In this document: positions 42,835 through 52,587 of the stretch, in pieces | How positions within the stretch are numbered: position 1 is the first letter of the stretch | Layout of the letters: the number at the start of each line of letters is the position of its first letter | NCBI RefSeq assembly: GCF_014203365.1 | Contig: NZ_JACHIS010000001.1 | Coordinates: 3,410,001 to 3,474,000 of the forward strand | Source of the DNA: Actinoalloteichus hymeniacidonis | Lineage (GTDB): Bacteria > Actinomycetota > Actinomycetes > Mycobacteriales > Pseudonocardiaceae | DNA: 64,000 nucleotides | Direction of reading: 5' to 3' | The notes under the pieces: model-generated | Database searches by the model: none | Told to the model about the DNA's origin: nothing | The model's input: only the letters and a program-made list of their open reading frames with translations | Position numbers and translations under genes: made by a program

Positions 42835-43740
42835 GTGACCCCTGCGGAAATGAACGCTGACGAGGTAGCGGCAACACCGCCGACCCTGACGGATCCGGTA
42901 CTCGTGGCCGCGTTCGAGGGTTGGAACGACGCTGGTGACGCAGCTAGTACCGCAATCGAGCACCTGCAACTCGCCTGGGACGCCACTCCTCTGTTCGAGA
43001 TCGATCCCGACGATTATTACGACTTCACGGTGACCCGGCCCACGATCCACCTGGTGGACGGTGTCACCCGCAGAGTCGAGTGGCCGACGACCAGGATGAC
43101 TGTGTGTCGCCCGCCGGGTTCATCGCGTGACGTGGTGCTGTTGCACGGTATCGAGCCCAACATGCGGTGGCGGTCGTTCTGCTCGCGTCTGGTCGAACAG
43201 ATCGAGAAGCTGGGAGTGACCACCGTGATCACGCTGGGTTCGCTGTTGGCCGATACCGCCCACACCCGGCCCGTTCCGATTACCGGAAGTGCTTACGACA
43301 GCGAGGCCGCCACCCGCTTCAATCTCGAACGTTCCCGATACGAGGGCGCATCGGGAATCCTCGCCGTCTTCCACGATTACTGCGTTCAGGCCGGGGTGCC
43401 CGCGGTCTCCTTCTGGGCCGCCGTTCCGCATTACGTATCGCAGGCTCCGGCGCCCAAGACGACGCTGGCACTGCTGCGGCGGGTCGAGGACGTCCTGGAT
43501 ATCGAGGTCCCGGTCGGGACGCTGCCCGAGCAGACCGAGGAGTGGGAGCAGACGGTCTCGGAGATGGCCGACGAGGACGAGGACGTCGCCAACTACGTGC
43601 GTGCCCTTGAGGAACGCGGCGATGAGATCACCATGACCGAGGCCAACGGTGACGCCATCGCCGCCGAGTTCGAGCGTTATCTACGCCGCAGGCACCGTGG
43701 CGGTTGGGGATCGTCCGGTTCCGGTTCGAAGGGATCCTGA
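42835..43740 (+). CDS. PAC2-family protein
   Basis: A 301-residue protein of the PAC2 family, related to proteasome assembly chaperones and widespread in actinobacteria. It has DPVLVAAFEGWNDAGDAAS at the N-terminus, VLLHGIEPNMRWRSFC, GVTTVITLGSLLADTAHTRPVPITGSA and GVPAVSFWAAVPHYVSQAPAPK. The acidic C-terminal part ends in a Gly/Ser tail. The start is a GTG at 42835; an ATG at 42850 is also possible. The cellular role in bacteria is not established. It is divergent from metH and converges with the YbdK ligase gene, with only eight bases between stops. Confidence 0.88.
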   Translation: MTPAEMNADEVAATPPTLTDPVLVAAFEGWNDAGDAASTAIEHLQLAWDATPLFEIDPDDYYDFTVTRPTIHLVDGVTRRVEWPTTRMTVCRPPGSSRDVVLLHGIEPNMRWRSFCSRLVEQIEKLGVTTVITLGSLLADTAHTRPVPITGSAYDSEAATRFNLERSRYEGASGILAVFHDYCVQAGVPAVSFWAAVPHYVSQAPAPKTTLALLRRVEDVLDIEVPVGTLPEQTEEWEQTVSEMADEDEDVANYVRALEERGDEITMTEANGDAIAAEFERYLRRRHRGGWGSSGSGSKGS

Positions 43741-43748
43741 ACCGCCTC

Positions 43749-44951
43749 TCATGGTGCGGGGCTCGGGACGCCCCTGGTCCGTCGGGCCAGCAGCTCGACC
43801 ACGTCCTGGATGCTGTTCCGCCGCGCGAACGCGGCTCGTTGACGGGCCACCGGCGACTCCGCGCGGCGGGACGCCGCCAGCAGCGCCGTGACCACGGCCT
43901 CGTCGCCCATCGCGGCCAACCCGGGCCGCGCCCAGGCGATCATCCGGTCGATCAGCACCCTGCCGGGCAGGAGTTCACCGGTCATCGGGTCGATCACCAT
44001 GCCGTCCGCGCCGTCTCGGGCGGCCCGCCAGAGCGCCAGGCGCAGCGTCGGCTCGGCCACGGCGGGCGGCGGTAGGCCCGCGTCGACCCGGATCAGCGCG
44101 GTCGCCGCCAGCCCCCGGATGATCAAGGCGAACAGCAGTGCCTCCTCGGCGGTCGGTAAGACGTCGCCGATCCGGATCTCGAGAGTGGGCAGGTGCGAGG
44201 ACGGCCGCATCAGCCAGTAGATCATTCCCCGGTCCAGCGCCGCGCCGGAGCGGAGCACTTCGCGGACCCCGTCCTGGTAGTGGCTCACCGATTCGAAGAC
44301 CGGCGGCGGCCCCGCCGAGGGCACCTGCCACCACATGGTGCTGCGCCAGCTCGCGTGCCCGGAGTCCACTCCCCGATGGAACGGCGAGTTCGCGCTCAAG
44401 GCCAGCAGGCCGGGGAGGAAGGCGCGCAGCTGATTGCTCACGGCCACGGCGTGTTCGAGATCGGGCATGCCGATGTGCACGTGGCAGCCGGAGGTCAGCA
44501 GACTCTCCAGCATCGCGCCCATCTCCTCGGCGATCCGCAGATAGCGACTGGTCTCCGTCACGGGGAACGGGCGGTCCAGTTCGTGAATGGGAGCCCCGCA
44601 GGCCACCAATCGGTGACCGTGGCGGTCGGCGGCCACGGCGAGGGCACGTCGACCGGATTCGAGCTTGCCGATGAGCTCGCCCGCGGTGCGACAGATCGGC
44701 GAGACCGACTCGACCTGGAACTCGCTGACCTCCGCGCTGAATTCAACCTCGGCGGGCGCCACCGTGCGCAGCACCTCCGGCGCCGCCGTCACACACCGGC
44801 CGAATCGATCTACCAGGAAGAATTCCTCTTCGACACCGAACGTGAGGGGCTCCACCGACGGTGGTCGCTGAATCGGGAACCCGGCTGGCACGACGCTATG
44901 AGTCGGCGAGTCGGTCGGCGTACGCCTCTGGCCGTCTGCTGTAGATGTCAT
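43749..44951 (-). CDS. ybdK: YbdK-type glutamate-cysteine ligase
   Basis: A 400-residue carboxylate-amine ligase of the GCS2 group. The signature TFGVEEEFFLVD holds the metal-binding glutamates; SGCHVHIGMPD and TLEIRIGDVLPTAEEA are also conserved. YbdK has weak glutamate-cysteine ligase activity in E. coli, but mycothiol producers generally lack glutathione, so its real role here is uncertain. The N-terminal 35 residues are not part of the domain. It is transcribed away from the SanA-like gene across a 500-base gap. Confidence 0.87.
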   Translation of the reverse strand: MTSTADGQRRTPTDSPTHSVVPAGFPIQRPPSVEPLTFGVEEEFFLVDRFGRCVTAAPEVLRTVAPAEVEFSAEVSEFQVESVSPICRTAGELIGKLESGRRALAVAADRHGHRLVACGAPIHELDRPFPVTETSRYLRIAEEMGAMLESLLTSGCHVHIGMPDLEHAVAVSNQLRAFLPGLLALSANSPFHRGVDSGHASWRSTMWWQVPSAGPPPVFESVSHYQDGVREVLRSGAALDRGMIYWLMRPSSHLPTLEIRIGDVLPTAEEALLFALIIRGLAATALIRVDAGLPPPAVAEPTLRLALWRAARDGADGMVIDPMTGELLPGRVLIDRMIAWARPGLAAMGDEAVVTALLAASRRAESPVARQRAAFARRNSIQDVVELLARRTRGVPSPAP

Positions 44952-45451
44952 CGCAGGTGAACCAACCCCTCATCAATCGGCGCTCCGGCCGCGGGATTGA
45001 GCAGGAGATCTCCATGTTCTGCCTCGGGTCAGCCGGCCGGCTACGGTCGGCGACCGTTGTCACTCTGGTGACACACGGGATGCGGCCGGACGGAGCAGTG
45101 AACGGCGGTTCCGCTCGGGTGGATGCGACCCGCTCGCCTCCGCACCGACGTCACATCGCCGGACAGCCGGTCGGTCTGGCTCGCATCGGGCGGAGAGATC
45201 CGAGGCCGGGCCCCGGTCTCGAATCGGTGCGCGCCCGCTGATTCCGGGCTACCCAACAGGCACTCGAGGTATTCGCCCATCCGGGGCTCACCGGAGCCCC
45301 GCATCCTCGCATGCGGGGCACCGGCACCACCGGAAGACGACGGAGTTCGCGGCGAATCGAAAGATCGACGAACGTCACACCGCACACCCGGCGCGCGGAC
45401 CACGACGTGGGTTTAATCGATCTCGAAACCAATTCACGAAAGGGCGTGGCA
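44952..45451. other. Divergent intergenic region with alternative hairpins
   Basis: No gene is supported in these 500 bases. The only structure is a pair of overlapping hairpins at 45282-45319 upstream of the SanA-like gene, plus a mildly AT-rich stretch at 45408-45450 before its ribosome binding site. Two promoters in opposite directions are expected but I cannot place them. Confidence 0.4.
45282..45319 (+). promoter_or_regulatory. Two mutually exclusive hairpins, possible attenuator
   Basis: CGGGGCTC (45282-45289) pairs with GAGCCCCG (45294-45301) around a four-base loop. GCCCCGCAT (45296-45304) also pairs perfectly with ATGCGGGGC (45311-45319). The shared GCCCCG means only one can form at a time. 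Confidence 0.4.
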
Positions 45452-46180
45452 ATGCGAAGGCGTTGGCGATGGGTGCTGGCGGGGACGGCCACGGTGGCGC
45501 TGGTGTTGGGCGGCCCCACCGCCTGGGCGTACTCGGCTAGCTCCGGACGGATCGTCGAGCCGGATGAGGCGCCCGAGACCGACGTCGCCCTGGTGCTGGG
45601 CGCCGGGGTTCGACCGAACGGCCAGCCGTCGCGATTGCTTGCGGGCCGGTTGGACGTGGCCGCTGAGCTGTACCACCAGGGCGTGGTCCGCGTCCTGTTG
45701 CTCAGCGGCAGCGTGGGGCCCGGCGACTACGACGAGCCCGGGACGATGCGGGACTACCTGACCGAGCGTGGCGTGGCGCCCGAGGCGATCGTGGAGGACA
45801 GCTCGGGCAACAGCACCTGGGATTCCTGCCTACGGGCCAGGGACGTCTACGGCATCCACGATCTGATCATCGTGAGCCAGCGCTTCCATCTACCGCGTGC
45901 GGTGGCGCTGTGCGGTTCGGCCGGGCTCAACGTCCACGGGGTGCCGCACAACTCGGGCGAGTCGAATCCGCCGGGCACCCGGTTGGGCTATCTGCGGGAG
46001 ACCGCAGCACGGCTGCCCGCGATGTGGACGGCGCTGGTGACGAGTTCCAACGCCGCCAGCGACGCCGCCCCGGACCCCTCGGTGTCCGACGCACTCGACG
46101 TCGAGGCCCCGACGACGGCCGACGAGGACTCGACGCAGCAGGCCGGCCACGGCGCGCCGAACGCCAGGCAGGGCGAATAG
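45452..46180 (+). CDS. SanA/YdcF-like DUF218 protein
   Basis: A 242-residue protein with one N-terminal membrane anchor (WVLAGTATVALVLGGPTAWAYS). The DUF218 domain has DVALVLGAGVRPNGQPSRLLAGRLDVAAELY, LLLSGSVGPGDYDEPGTMRDYL, EDSSGNSTWDSCLRARDVY and IIVSQRFHLPRAVALC. SanA in E. coli affects vancomycin exclusion and envelope integrity, but its enzymatic activity is not firmly known. The ATG at 45452 has AAAGGG eight bases upstream. The last 45 residues are acidic and low complexity. It converges on mshC across 130 bases. Confidence 0.88.
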   Translation: MRRRWRWVLAGTATVALVLGGPTAWAYSASSGRIVEPDEAPETDVALVLGAGVRPNGQPSRLLAGRLDVAAELYHQGVVRVLLLSGSVGPGDYDEPGTMRDYLTERGVAPEAIVEDSSGNSTWDSCLRARDVYGIHDLIIVSQRFHLPRAVALCGSAGLNVHGVPHNSGESNPPGTRLGYLRETAARLPAMWTALVTSSNAASDAAPDPSVSDALDVEAPTTADEDSTQQAGHGAPNARQGE

Positions 46181-46310
46181 CCCCGCCGCCCGCTCGGACC
46201 CGCTGCCAGGACGGCTGCCCACACGGCCCGCATCGCCCGATTCGTCGGCGGACGATGCCGGTCTCGACAGGCTCCGCCGTCCTGACGGCACCCGGCGGTT
46301 CTCCCGACGA

Positions 46311-47549
46311 TCAGAGAGCGATGCCCAACAGCGCGTCGACCGCCCGGCTGACGAGCCCGCCTGCGGTGGTGTCGTCGCCGCGCCCGTTGGCCGTCTCGGC
46401 GGCCCAGGCGTCGATGGCGGCCAGAGCCTTCGGTGTGTCGAGATCGTTGGACAGGTGATCCCGCACCCGGTCGATCACCTCGTCGGCGGGTGGCCCCGCC
46501 TGGAGCGCCACCGCCGCGCGCCACTTCGCGAGCCGGGCGGTACCGGCGGCCAGTACGTCGTCGGTCCACATCCGGTCGCTGCGGTAGTGCGCGTCGAGCA
46601 GGGCGAGCCGTAGGGCCGCGGGGTCGACGCCGTCGCCACGTAGTCGAGACACGAAGACGAGGTTCCCCCGCGATTTCGACATCTTCTCGCCGTCCAACCC
46701 GACCATGCCGGTGTGGCAGTAGTGCCGTGCGAACGGGTGCTCGCCCACGAGTGCCTCGGCATGCGCCGCACTGAACTCGTGGTGTGGGAAGATCAGGTCG
46801 GAACCGCCGCCCTGGACGTCGAATCCCATCCCGAGTCGCTTCCTGGCGATCACCGAGCACTCCACGTGCCAACCGGGCCTGCCCGCGCCGAGTTCGGATT
46901 CCCAGGACGGCTCGCCCGGCCGGGCCTGCCGCCACAGCAGGGCGTCCAGGGGGTGCCGTTTGCCGGGACGATCCGGGTCGCCGCCGCGCTCGGCGAAGAA
47001 TCGCAGCATCTGCGCTTCGTCGTAGTTCGACTCGTAACCGAAGTGGCCGCTGGCGCGGTGATCGAAGTAGACGTCGGCGTACTCCGCGTCGTCGATCCGA
47101 TAGGCAGCACCGGCCGCGATCAGCTCCGCGACGGCCACCGTGATCTCCGGGATCGATTCGACGGCGCCGACGAAGTGGCGCGGCGGTAGGACTCGTAGCG
47201 CCTCCATATCCTCCCGGAACAGGGCGGTCTCGCGCATCGCCAGCACCATCCAGTCCGTCTGGTCCCGGGTGGCGCGTTCGAGCAGCGGATCGTCGATGTC
47301 GGTGACGTTCTGCACGTACTCGACGTCGTGGCCGTTGTCCCGCCAGATCCGGTTGATCAGGTCGAAGGCGAGGTAGGTCGCCGCGTGACCGAGATGGGTC
47401 GCGTCATACGGGGTGATGCCGCAGACGTACATGCCCGCGGTCTTACCGGGCGCGGTGGGTCGCACCTGCGCCGAGGCGGTGTCGAAGAGCCGCAGGGGAC
47501 GAGGTGTGCCAGGTAGGGCGGGCACCGGGACCGACGACCAGGTTTCCAT
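46311..47549 (-). CDS. mshC: Mycothiol cysteine ligase MshC
   Basis: A 412-residue ligase that joins cysteine to glucosaminyl-inositol with ATP, the fourth step of mycothiol synthesis. It resembles cysteinyl-tRNA synthetase but is shorter. The zinc ligands C43 ([10 protein letters not shown]), C231 (WHVECSV) and H256 (IFPHHEF) are at the positions known for MshC, the HIGH-type motif is THLGHA (51-56) and KMSKS is intact (289-293). It is the best marker in the window for a mycothiol-producing actinobacterium. No other msh gene is in the window. Confidence 0.96.
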   Translation of the reverse strand: METWSSVPVPALPGTPRPLRLFDTASAQVRPTAPGKTAGMYVCGITPYDATHLGHAATYLAFDLINRIWRDNGHDVEYVQNVTDIDDPLLERATRDQTDWMVLAMRETALFREDMEALRVLPPRHFVGAVESIPEITVAVAELIAAGAAYRIDDAEYADVYFDHRASGHFGYESNYDEAQMLRFFAERGGDPDRPGKRHPLDALLWRQARPGEPSWESELGAGRPGWHVECSVIARKRLGMGFDVQGGGSDLIFPHHEFSAAHAEALVGEHPFARHYCHTGMVGLDGEKMSKSRGNLVFVSRLRGDGVDPAALRLALLDAHYRSDRMWTDDVLAAGTARLAKWRAAVALQAGPPADEVIDRVRDHLSNDLDTPKALAAIDAWAAETANGRGDDTTAGGLVSRAVDALLGIAL

Positions 47550-47728
47550 GTCCCCGACCCTATGCGCGGTTGGCGATGCGAGGGCCGCCGGGTCGCCGAC
47601 CTTCCCGCTGGGTGGTCATCGCGGCACGCTCGTGGCCTCGGAGTCCTCGGCGCGACCGCTCTCGGATGTGGTGCGCACCGCACCCGGCCCGATTCCGACC
47701 GCATCGCCGGGGTAGGAGACTCGGGGAC

Positions 47729-48715
47729 ATGGGATCGGGCGAGGTCGGGCTGGTCGAGTGGTGGGAGCGCCACCAGATAGCCCTCTATCTGGGAGCCATG
47801 GCGGTGGGAGCCGCCGTCGGGCTGCTCGCGGGGCACACGGCCACAGGGTGGGAGCGGGCGATCAACCCCGTGCTCGCCGCCCTGTTGTATGCGACCTTCC
47901 TTCAGGTGCCCGCCGCCGAACTGCTGCGTTCCCTGCGTTCCGGCCGGTTCCTCGGCGCGGTACTGGTGATCAATTTCGTGGTGGTCCCGCTGGTCGTGGC
48001 GGCGATGTTCACACTGTTGCCCGCCGACCAGGCCGTCCGACTCGGCGTGCTGCTGGTGCTGTTGGCGCCCTGCGTCGACTACGTGATCGTGTTCAGCGGG
48101 CTCGCGGGCGCCGACAGCAGGAAGCTGCTGGCGGTCACCCCGCTGCTGTTGATCGGCCAGATGCTGCTGCTGCCGGTATTGCTGGGGCTGTTCCTGGGTC
48201 CCGATCTCCTGGAGCTCGTGGAGCCGGAACCGTTCGTCGAGGCCTTCGTGCTGCTGATCGTCATCCCGTTGGTAGCGGCCTGGCTCACCCAGGCGTGGGC
48301 GGCACGGGCCCGGACCGGCCGTGTGGTCGCGAAGGGCGTCGGGATGGCGATGGTGCCGTTGACGGCGGCCACCCTGCTGACGGTGGCGGCGGCCGCCCTG
48401 CCCCAGGCGGGCGGCGACCTGCCCAGGGCGCTGACGGTCGTCCCGTTCTACGTGGTGTTCCTCGTGGTGATGCCACTCGCGGGGCTACTGGTCACCCGAC
48501 TGTTCCGGCTGGGCGGCCGCGACGGTCGGGCGATCCTCTTCAGCGGGGCGACCCGTAATTCCCTGGTCGTGCTGCCGTTGGCGCTCGCCCTGCCCGAGGA
48601 CGCCGCGATCGTCGCGGTGGTGATCGTCACCCAGACCCTGGTGGAGGTGATCGGCATGGTGGTCTACCTACGGTTGGTGCCCCGCGTCCTCCCGATCCGC
48701 GAGCCGCAGGGCTGA
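47729..48715 (+). CDS. SBF-family transporter, arsenic-resistance-like
   Basis: A 328-residue membrane protein of the bile acid:sodium symporter/ACR3 superfamily, with about ten membrane segments. Typical parts are INPVLAALLYATFLQVPAAEL, LVINFVVVPLVVAAMF, LLAPCVDYVIVFSGLAGADSRKLLA and SGATRNSLVVLPLALALP. The APCVDYVI segment holds the cysteine region that ACR3 proteins use for arsenite, so arsenite or another anion is possible. No arsR, arsC or other arsenic genes are close. The start at 47729 is supported by its place before the first hydrophobic helix. It is divergent from mshC. Confidence 0.82.
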   Translation: MGSGEVGLVEWWERHQIALYLGAMAVGAAVGLLAGHTATGWERAINPVLAALLYATFLQVPAAELLRSLRSGRFLGAVLVINFVVVPLVVAAMFTLLPADQAVRLGVLLVLLAPCVDYVIVFSGLAGADSRKLLAVTPLLLIGQMLLLPVLLGLFLGPDLLELVEPEPFVEAFVLLIVIPLVAAWLTQAWAARARTGRVVAKGVGMAMVPLTAATLLTVAAAALPQAGGDLPRALTVVPFYVVFLVVMPLAGLLVTRLFRLGGRDGRAILFSGATRNSLVVLPLALALPEDAAIVAVVIVTQTLVEVIGMVVYLRLVPRVLPIREPQG

Positions 48716-48891
48716 GCGGCCCCATTCGCCCGGATCGAACCGTCGAACGCGGTTGCCGAGCACACCGACCGGCCCGACCCGCGCACCGGCCCCGGAGGGT
48801 CGATGCGGCAGGCCGCACTATCCTCTCGCACGACCAGGCCAAGGCCGCTCCCTGCTCCGGGGCGGTCACCGTAATCCGGGGGATCATGCCG

Positions 48892-49887
48892 ATGAGCGAT
48901 GAGATCAGGACCGAGTCCGAGCGGGAATGGCCCGCCAGGACGGACGGCAAGCCGGGGTTCTGCTTCTCCTTCGTGCACCACACCCTGCCCGAACAGGCTT
49001 TGTGTCTGCTCGGCGGCGAGCAGGAGGACATCGTCGTGGTCACCCCGGAGCGGGCGGTCGAGTTGACCGGCTCCTTCGACCTCGGCTACCCGGAGGTCGC
49101 TCAAGCGGTACGGATCGGCGACTGGACGGTCTTGGTGGAGGTCGACGGCTTCCAGGGCACCCGTCGGGAGGTATTGCGTTCGCTGTCCGAGAACGGCGAG
49201 GTCTACTCGATCTTCCACGACGGCGGCGCGACCGGTCAGTTCAGTCACGCGGTGGACGGGGAGCTGCGTACCTGCTTCGACCAGCTGGCCCCGGAGCGCA
49301 GATGGGGTGCCGAACCCGATGCGCTGCTGGCCGCCATGGCCGAGGTCGGCCTCGGCGAATCGGACGGGACGGCGGGGGTCCCTCGGCCCGCCGCCACCGC
49401 ACTCGCCCTCGTCGAGCGGCTGACCGGGGTGGTCGTCACCGAGGCACACACCACCGGGCACCTGTTGACCGTGCCCTTCCACGCCCCGCTGCCCGATGCA
49501 CGCCCCGCACTGCGCCCCGCGGTGCTCGAACCGCATGCTCCCGAGGCTGCAGCTCGACTCAAGGAGCTATCCCGGCCGAGCTCCCGTGCCGAGTTGATCG
49601 ATCTGGTCCGGGGCATGGCCGAGGCGGCAGGGTTGCTGGACTCGGAGGCGCTGCGGGCCGCGCTCGTTCAGACCGCCTCCGGTGCCGCCGTCGCTCTCGA
49701 CCGGGGATCGCCGTTGTACGACCAGGTGATGGCCTGGCAGGTGGATCACCAACGCGCCCGCCGATCGGCGGAGCAGCCGGGGCAGGCCGACCGACTGGAC
49801 ACGCAGGCCCGCGCCGCGATGCAGGCACGCTACGAGGTCGGCCTCGCCGTGCGGGACGCGTTCGCCGTGTTGAACAAGGTGCGCTGA
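48892..49887 (+). CDS. DUF6461-like hypothetical protein
   Basis: A 331-residue soluble protein. The N-terminal 150 residues (CFSFVHHTLPEQALCLLGGEQEDI, TVLVEVDGFQGTRREVLRSLSENGEVYSIFHDG, GATGQFSHAVDGELRTCFD) match the pattern of the DUF6461 family of actinobacterial proteins with no known role. The C-terminal half is helical and Ala-rich. The start could be the ATG at 48886 or 48892; GGGGG upstream fits the second better. It is a single gene, 176 bases downstream of the SBF transporter and converging on a small membrane protein. Confidence 0.65.
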   Translation: MSDEIRTESEREWPARTDGKPGFCFSFVHHTLPEQALCLLGGEQEDIVVVTPERAVELTGSFDLGYPEVAQAVRIGDWTVLVEVDGFQGTRREVLRSLSENGEVYSIFHDGGATGQFSHAVDGELRTCFDQLAPERRWGAEPDALLAAMAEVGLGESDGTAGVPRPAATALALVERLTGVVVTEAHTTGHLLTVPFHAPLPDARPALRPAVLEPHAPEAAARLKELSRPSSRAELIDLVRGMAEAAGLLDSEALRAALVQTASGAAVALDRGSPLYDQVMAWQVDHQRARRSAEQPGQADRLDTQARAAMQARYEVGLAVRDAFAVLNKVR

Positions 49888-49962
49888 GCCTTCGAGTGCC
49901 GGGTCCGGATTCCCGGGCGCCGGCTGCTGTCTCCTCCCGGCCGTCGATCGGCGGTGCGTGCC

Positions 49963-50343
49963 TCAGCGGCCTCGGGTGAGATGGGCGTGGCACAACAGGG
50001 CGAGCAAGGGAAGGAAGGCGCCCGCCAACTCGGGCAGGCTCGCGCCGAACAGATACAGCCACAGGTCGTCCGGTACCGCCCACTCCGCCTGCGGTACGAA
50101 GAGGGGACGAAGCAGTTCGAACGCCCGCGGCAGTCCCTCGAACGGACCCACCTGGTACAGCACCAGCACCGCGATGATCAACGGTGCCAGCACCGATAGC
50201 GGCCGAGGCCGCGAATCGCCGCCGACCTGTTCGCGCCTGGGCGGCACGGGCACCGGGGTCGGCGACGGTTCGAGAGTCGATCGGCCGGGCTCGACGACCC
50301 GCGCCGACGTCGAACCGGTCTGGTCCAGAGTCCCGATCATCAT
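49963..50343 (-). CDS. Small two-segment membrane protein
   Basis: A 126-residue hypothetical protein. A Pro/Arg-rich N-terminus of about 48 residues precedes a membrane segment (LSVLAPLIIAVLVLYQVGPF), a short loop and a second one (LYLFGASLPELAGAFLPLLALLC). There is no signal peptide and no recognised domain. GGAGAGGCGGAG precedes the twin ATG start. It follows the AAA/VWA pair on the same strand, separated by tandem hairpins, so it is not clearly part of that operon. Confidence 0.6.
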   Translation of the reverse strand: MMIGTLDQTGSTSARVVEPGRSTLEPSPTPVPVPPRREQVGGDSRPRPLSVLAPLIIAVLVLYQVGPFEGLPRAFELLRPLFVPQAEWAVPDDLWLYLFGASLPELAGAFLPLLALLCHAHLTRGR

Positions 50344-50403
50344 CTCCGCCTCTCCCCCGCTGTGACAAACGGTAGGAAGCGGACGGGGATCGGGCGATCA
50401 CGC

Positions 50404-50447
50404 CACCATCCCTGTCAGGGTGGTGCTAGCCATACCGCCATTGGCGG
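50404..50447. terminator. Tandem hairpins after the VWA gene
   Basis: CACCATCCC (one bulged T) pairs with GGGTGGTG around a TGTCA loop (50404-50425), followed by CCGCC/GGCGG (50435-50447). They lie 35 bases past the VWA stop on the minus strand. Confidence 0.55.
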
Positions 50448-50481
50448 CACCGTGGGAGAGGCTCGAGCCGCGCGATGTCGT

Positions 50482-52506
50482 TCAACGGCGGGAGCGGCGG
50501 ATATGCAGATAGTCCTGTACCACCGCAGCACCGAGCCCGTCGACGTCGGGGGTGTACACCCGCCCGCCGGTCCGCCGGGCCACCAGATCGACGAAGGCGG
50601 CGAGGCGCTCGTCCTGCCCGAGCCGGAACACGCTCAGCGCGGTGCCCATCCTGGCCAGGGCCTCGACCTCGGCCATCGTCGCACGCATCGTCCTCGGGGT
50701 CGGCGGGTAGTCGAACACCGCCTCCCCATCGGTCTCCAGGTGCGCGGTCGGCTCCCCGTCGGTGACCACCAGCACCACCGGCATCGCGTCGGAGTGCCGT
50801 CGCAGATGTCGACCCGCCAGCGCGAGGGCGTGGTGCAGGTTGGTGCCCTGCTCCATGGTGGCCTCCAGTTCGGTGAGCGCCGCGATGTCGGTGCGCGCGG
50901 CCCGTCGACCGAAGGTGACCAGCTGGAGGTGGTCGCCACGGAAACGGGTGGTGATCAGGTGGTGCAGGGCCAATGCGGTGCGCTTCATCGGCGCCCACCG
51001 ACCGTCCTGGACCATCGACCACGACACGTCCACGCACAGCACCACGGCCGCGCGGGTCCGGTTCTCGATCTCGGCGAGCTGGATGTCGTCCACGACCAGA
51101 TCGGGTCCGGGCCCGGTAGCCTTGCGCAGCACCGCGTTGCGGGCCGTGCCCGCCGCGTCCCAGGGTTCGCTGTCGCCGAACGACCACGGCTTGCCCGCAC
51201 CGGTGGGCTCGCCTGCCGTCCCAGCCCGGCGGCCTTCGCGGATGCCTCGCAGTGACCTGGTCGCCTCGACGACGTCGCGCAGCAGATCTTGACCGAGGCT
51301 GCGCAGCGCGCGCGGCGTCAATCGCAGATCGCCGTCGGCAGATCGGTCCACCAAGCCGGTCCTGGTCAGTTCCCGTTCCAGATCGGCCAGCCCGTGCACC
51401 GCGATCCTGGCATCGGCACCGAGTCGACGTTCCAGAGCTGAGAGGTCGACGTCCTCCAGCCTGGCCCCCGGATAGGCCTGGCCCAGCTGCTCGGCCAGTT
51501 CGTCCAGCTCGCCGAGTTCGGTCAGTGCCTCGGCCGCCTCCGACAACGACAACGGTTCGGTACCTCGGAATCGGCCGCTGCCGCGCCAGTCCTCTCCGGG
51601 CCGTAGGTTCTGCAGCCGCGCATCCAACTCGCCGAGGCTCGCGGCCAATCGGGCATCGCCGAACGCCTGTTGGGACAGCTGGGCCAGCTCGGCCCGTTGC
51701 TGCGGCGAGAGCGAGTTGAGTGTCCTGGCCGCCGCTGCGGCCCGAGCGGCGAGCACGTCGATCAGCTCTTCGATGTCCCGGGGTTGTTCGGGGAAGAACC
51801 GGCCGTGCTCGGCCATGAAGGCGGCGAACCGATCAGGAACATCGGGGACTCCCTCGGCGTGGGCGGCCAGCAGCGCGTTGAGGTCGGCGAGCATCGCGCG
51901 AACCTGGGCCACCTGTTCCGGTCCGGCATCCCGTAGGGCTTGGCGCATTCCCTCGAACCGGGCGTCCAACAGCTGCTCGCCGAGCAGCTCGCGAATCCGT
52001 CGATAGTCCCGACCGGCCTGTTCGGAACGCCAGTCGTAGTCACCCAGCTCGCGCACGGCGCGGCCGGGGTTGGTCGACAGGGCATCCAGCCGCATCTCCC
52101 GGAACCGGGCGTCATCGGTGGGTTCGGGGAACAGGACCCGGCGCTCCTCGGCCAGCGCGCGAGCGAGCAGCTCGCGCACCTCGCTCAAAGTGCCGTCGAC
52201 GCGATGCCGACGCTGCAATCGCGACCGCTGCTCCCAGATGCGTCGGGTCAACTCGTCGAGCCCGGTACGGCCGGGAAGGCCTCGTCGGAGCAGTTCGCGC
52301 AGCGCAGCCCTGGTGGAGGAGCCGTCCATCACGTCGTTGCCGATCTCGGCCAGGGCGGCCCGCAGATCCACGGGAGCGGCCAGCGGGTCCGGGCCGCCCT
52401 GGAAGCGGCCGTAGCGGTACCCGGCGACCTGCCCGAGCCGGTCGCCAGCGTCCTCGGGGTCCGACTCCCGGGGCGCCGAGGAGTCGTGGTCACCGTGGTG
52501 TGACAT
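50482..52506 (-). CDS. VWA-domain protein, partner of a MoxR-like ATPase
   Basis: A 674-residue protein. The first 430 residues are helical and charged, rich in R, E, L and D, with no recognised enzyme domain. The C-terminal 200 residues form a von Willebrand factor A domain with the MIDAS motif CVDVSWSMVQDGRW (D-x-S-x-S), the conserved threonine in EQGTNLHHALALA and the aspartate in VVTDGEPTAHL. In MoxR-VWA systems the ATPase remodels or activates a target held by the VWA protein. The AAA gene is directly upstream (81 bases). The client is unknown. Confidence 0.85.
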   Translation of the reverse strand: MSHHGDHDSSAPRESDPEDAGDRLGQVAGYRYGRFQGGPDPLAAPVDLRAALAEIGNDVMDGSSTRAALRELLRRGLPGRTGLDELTRRIWEQRSRLQRRHRVDGTLSEVRELLARALAEERRVLFPEPTDDARFREMRLDALSTNPGRAVRELGDYDWRSEQAGRDYRRIRELLGEQLLDARFEGMRQALRDAGPEQVAQVRAMLADLNALLAAHAEGVPDVPDRFAAFMAEHGRFFPEQPRDIEELIDVLAARAAAAARTLNSLSPQQRAELAQLSQQAFGDARLAASLGELDARLQNLRPGEDWRGSGRFRGTEPLSLSEAAEALTELGELDELAEQLGQAYPGARLEDVDLSALERRLGADARIAVHGLADLERELTRTGLVDRSADGDLRLTPRALRSLGQDLLRDVVEATRSLRGIREGRRAGTAGEPTGAGKPWSFGDSEPWDAAGTARNAVLRKATGPGPDLVVDDIQLAEIENRTRAAVVLCVDVSWSMVQDGRWAPMKRTALALHHLITTRFRGDHLQLVTFGRRAARTDIAALTELEATMEQGTNLHHALALAGRHLRRHSDAMPVVLVVTDGEPTAHLETDGEAVFDYPPTPRTMRATMAEVEALARMGTALSVFRLGQDERLAAFVDLVARRTGGRVYTPDVDGLGAAVVQDYLHIRRSRR

Positions 52507-52587
52507 CTCGCCGTCGTCTCCTCTCTCGTGGCACGAACGCTGTGGGCATCCGGCGCCGCGATGGATCCGAGCCTCGTCGGCCGTGGC

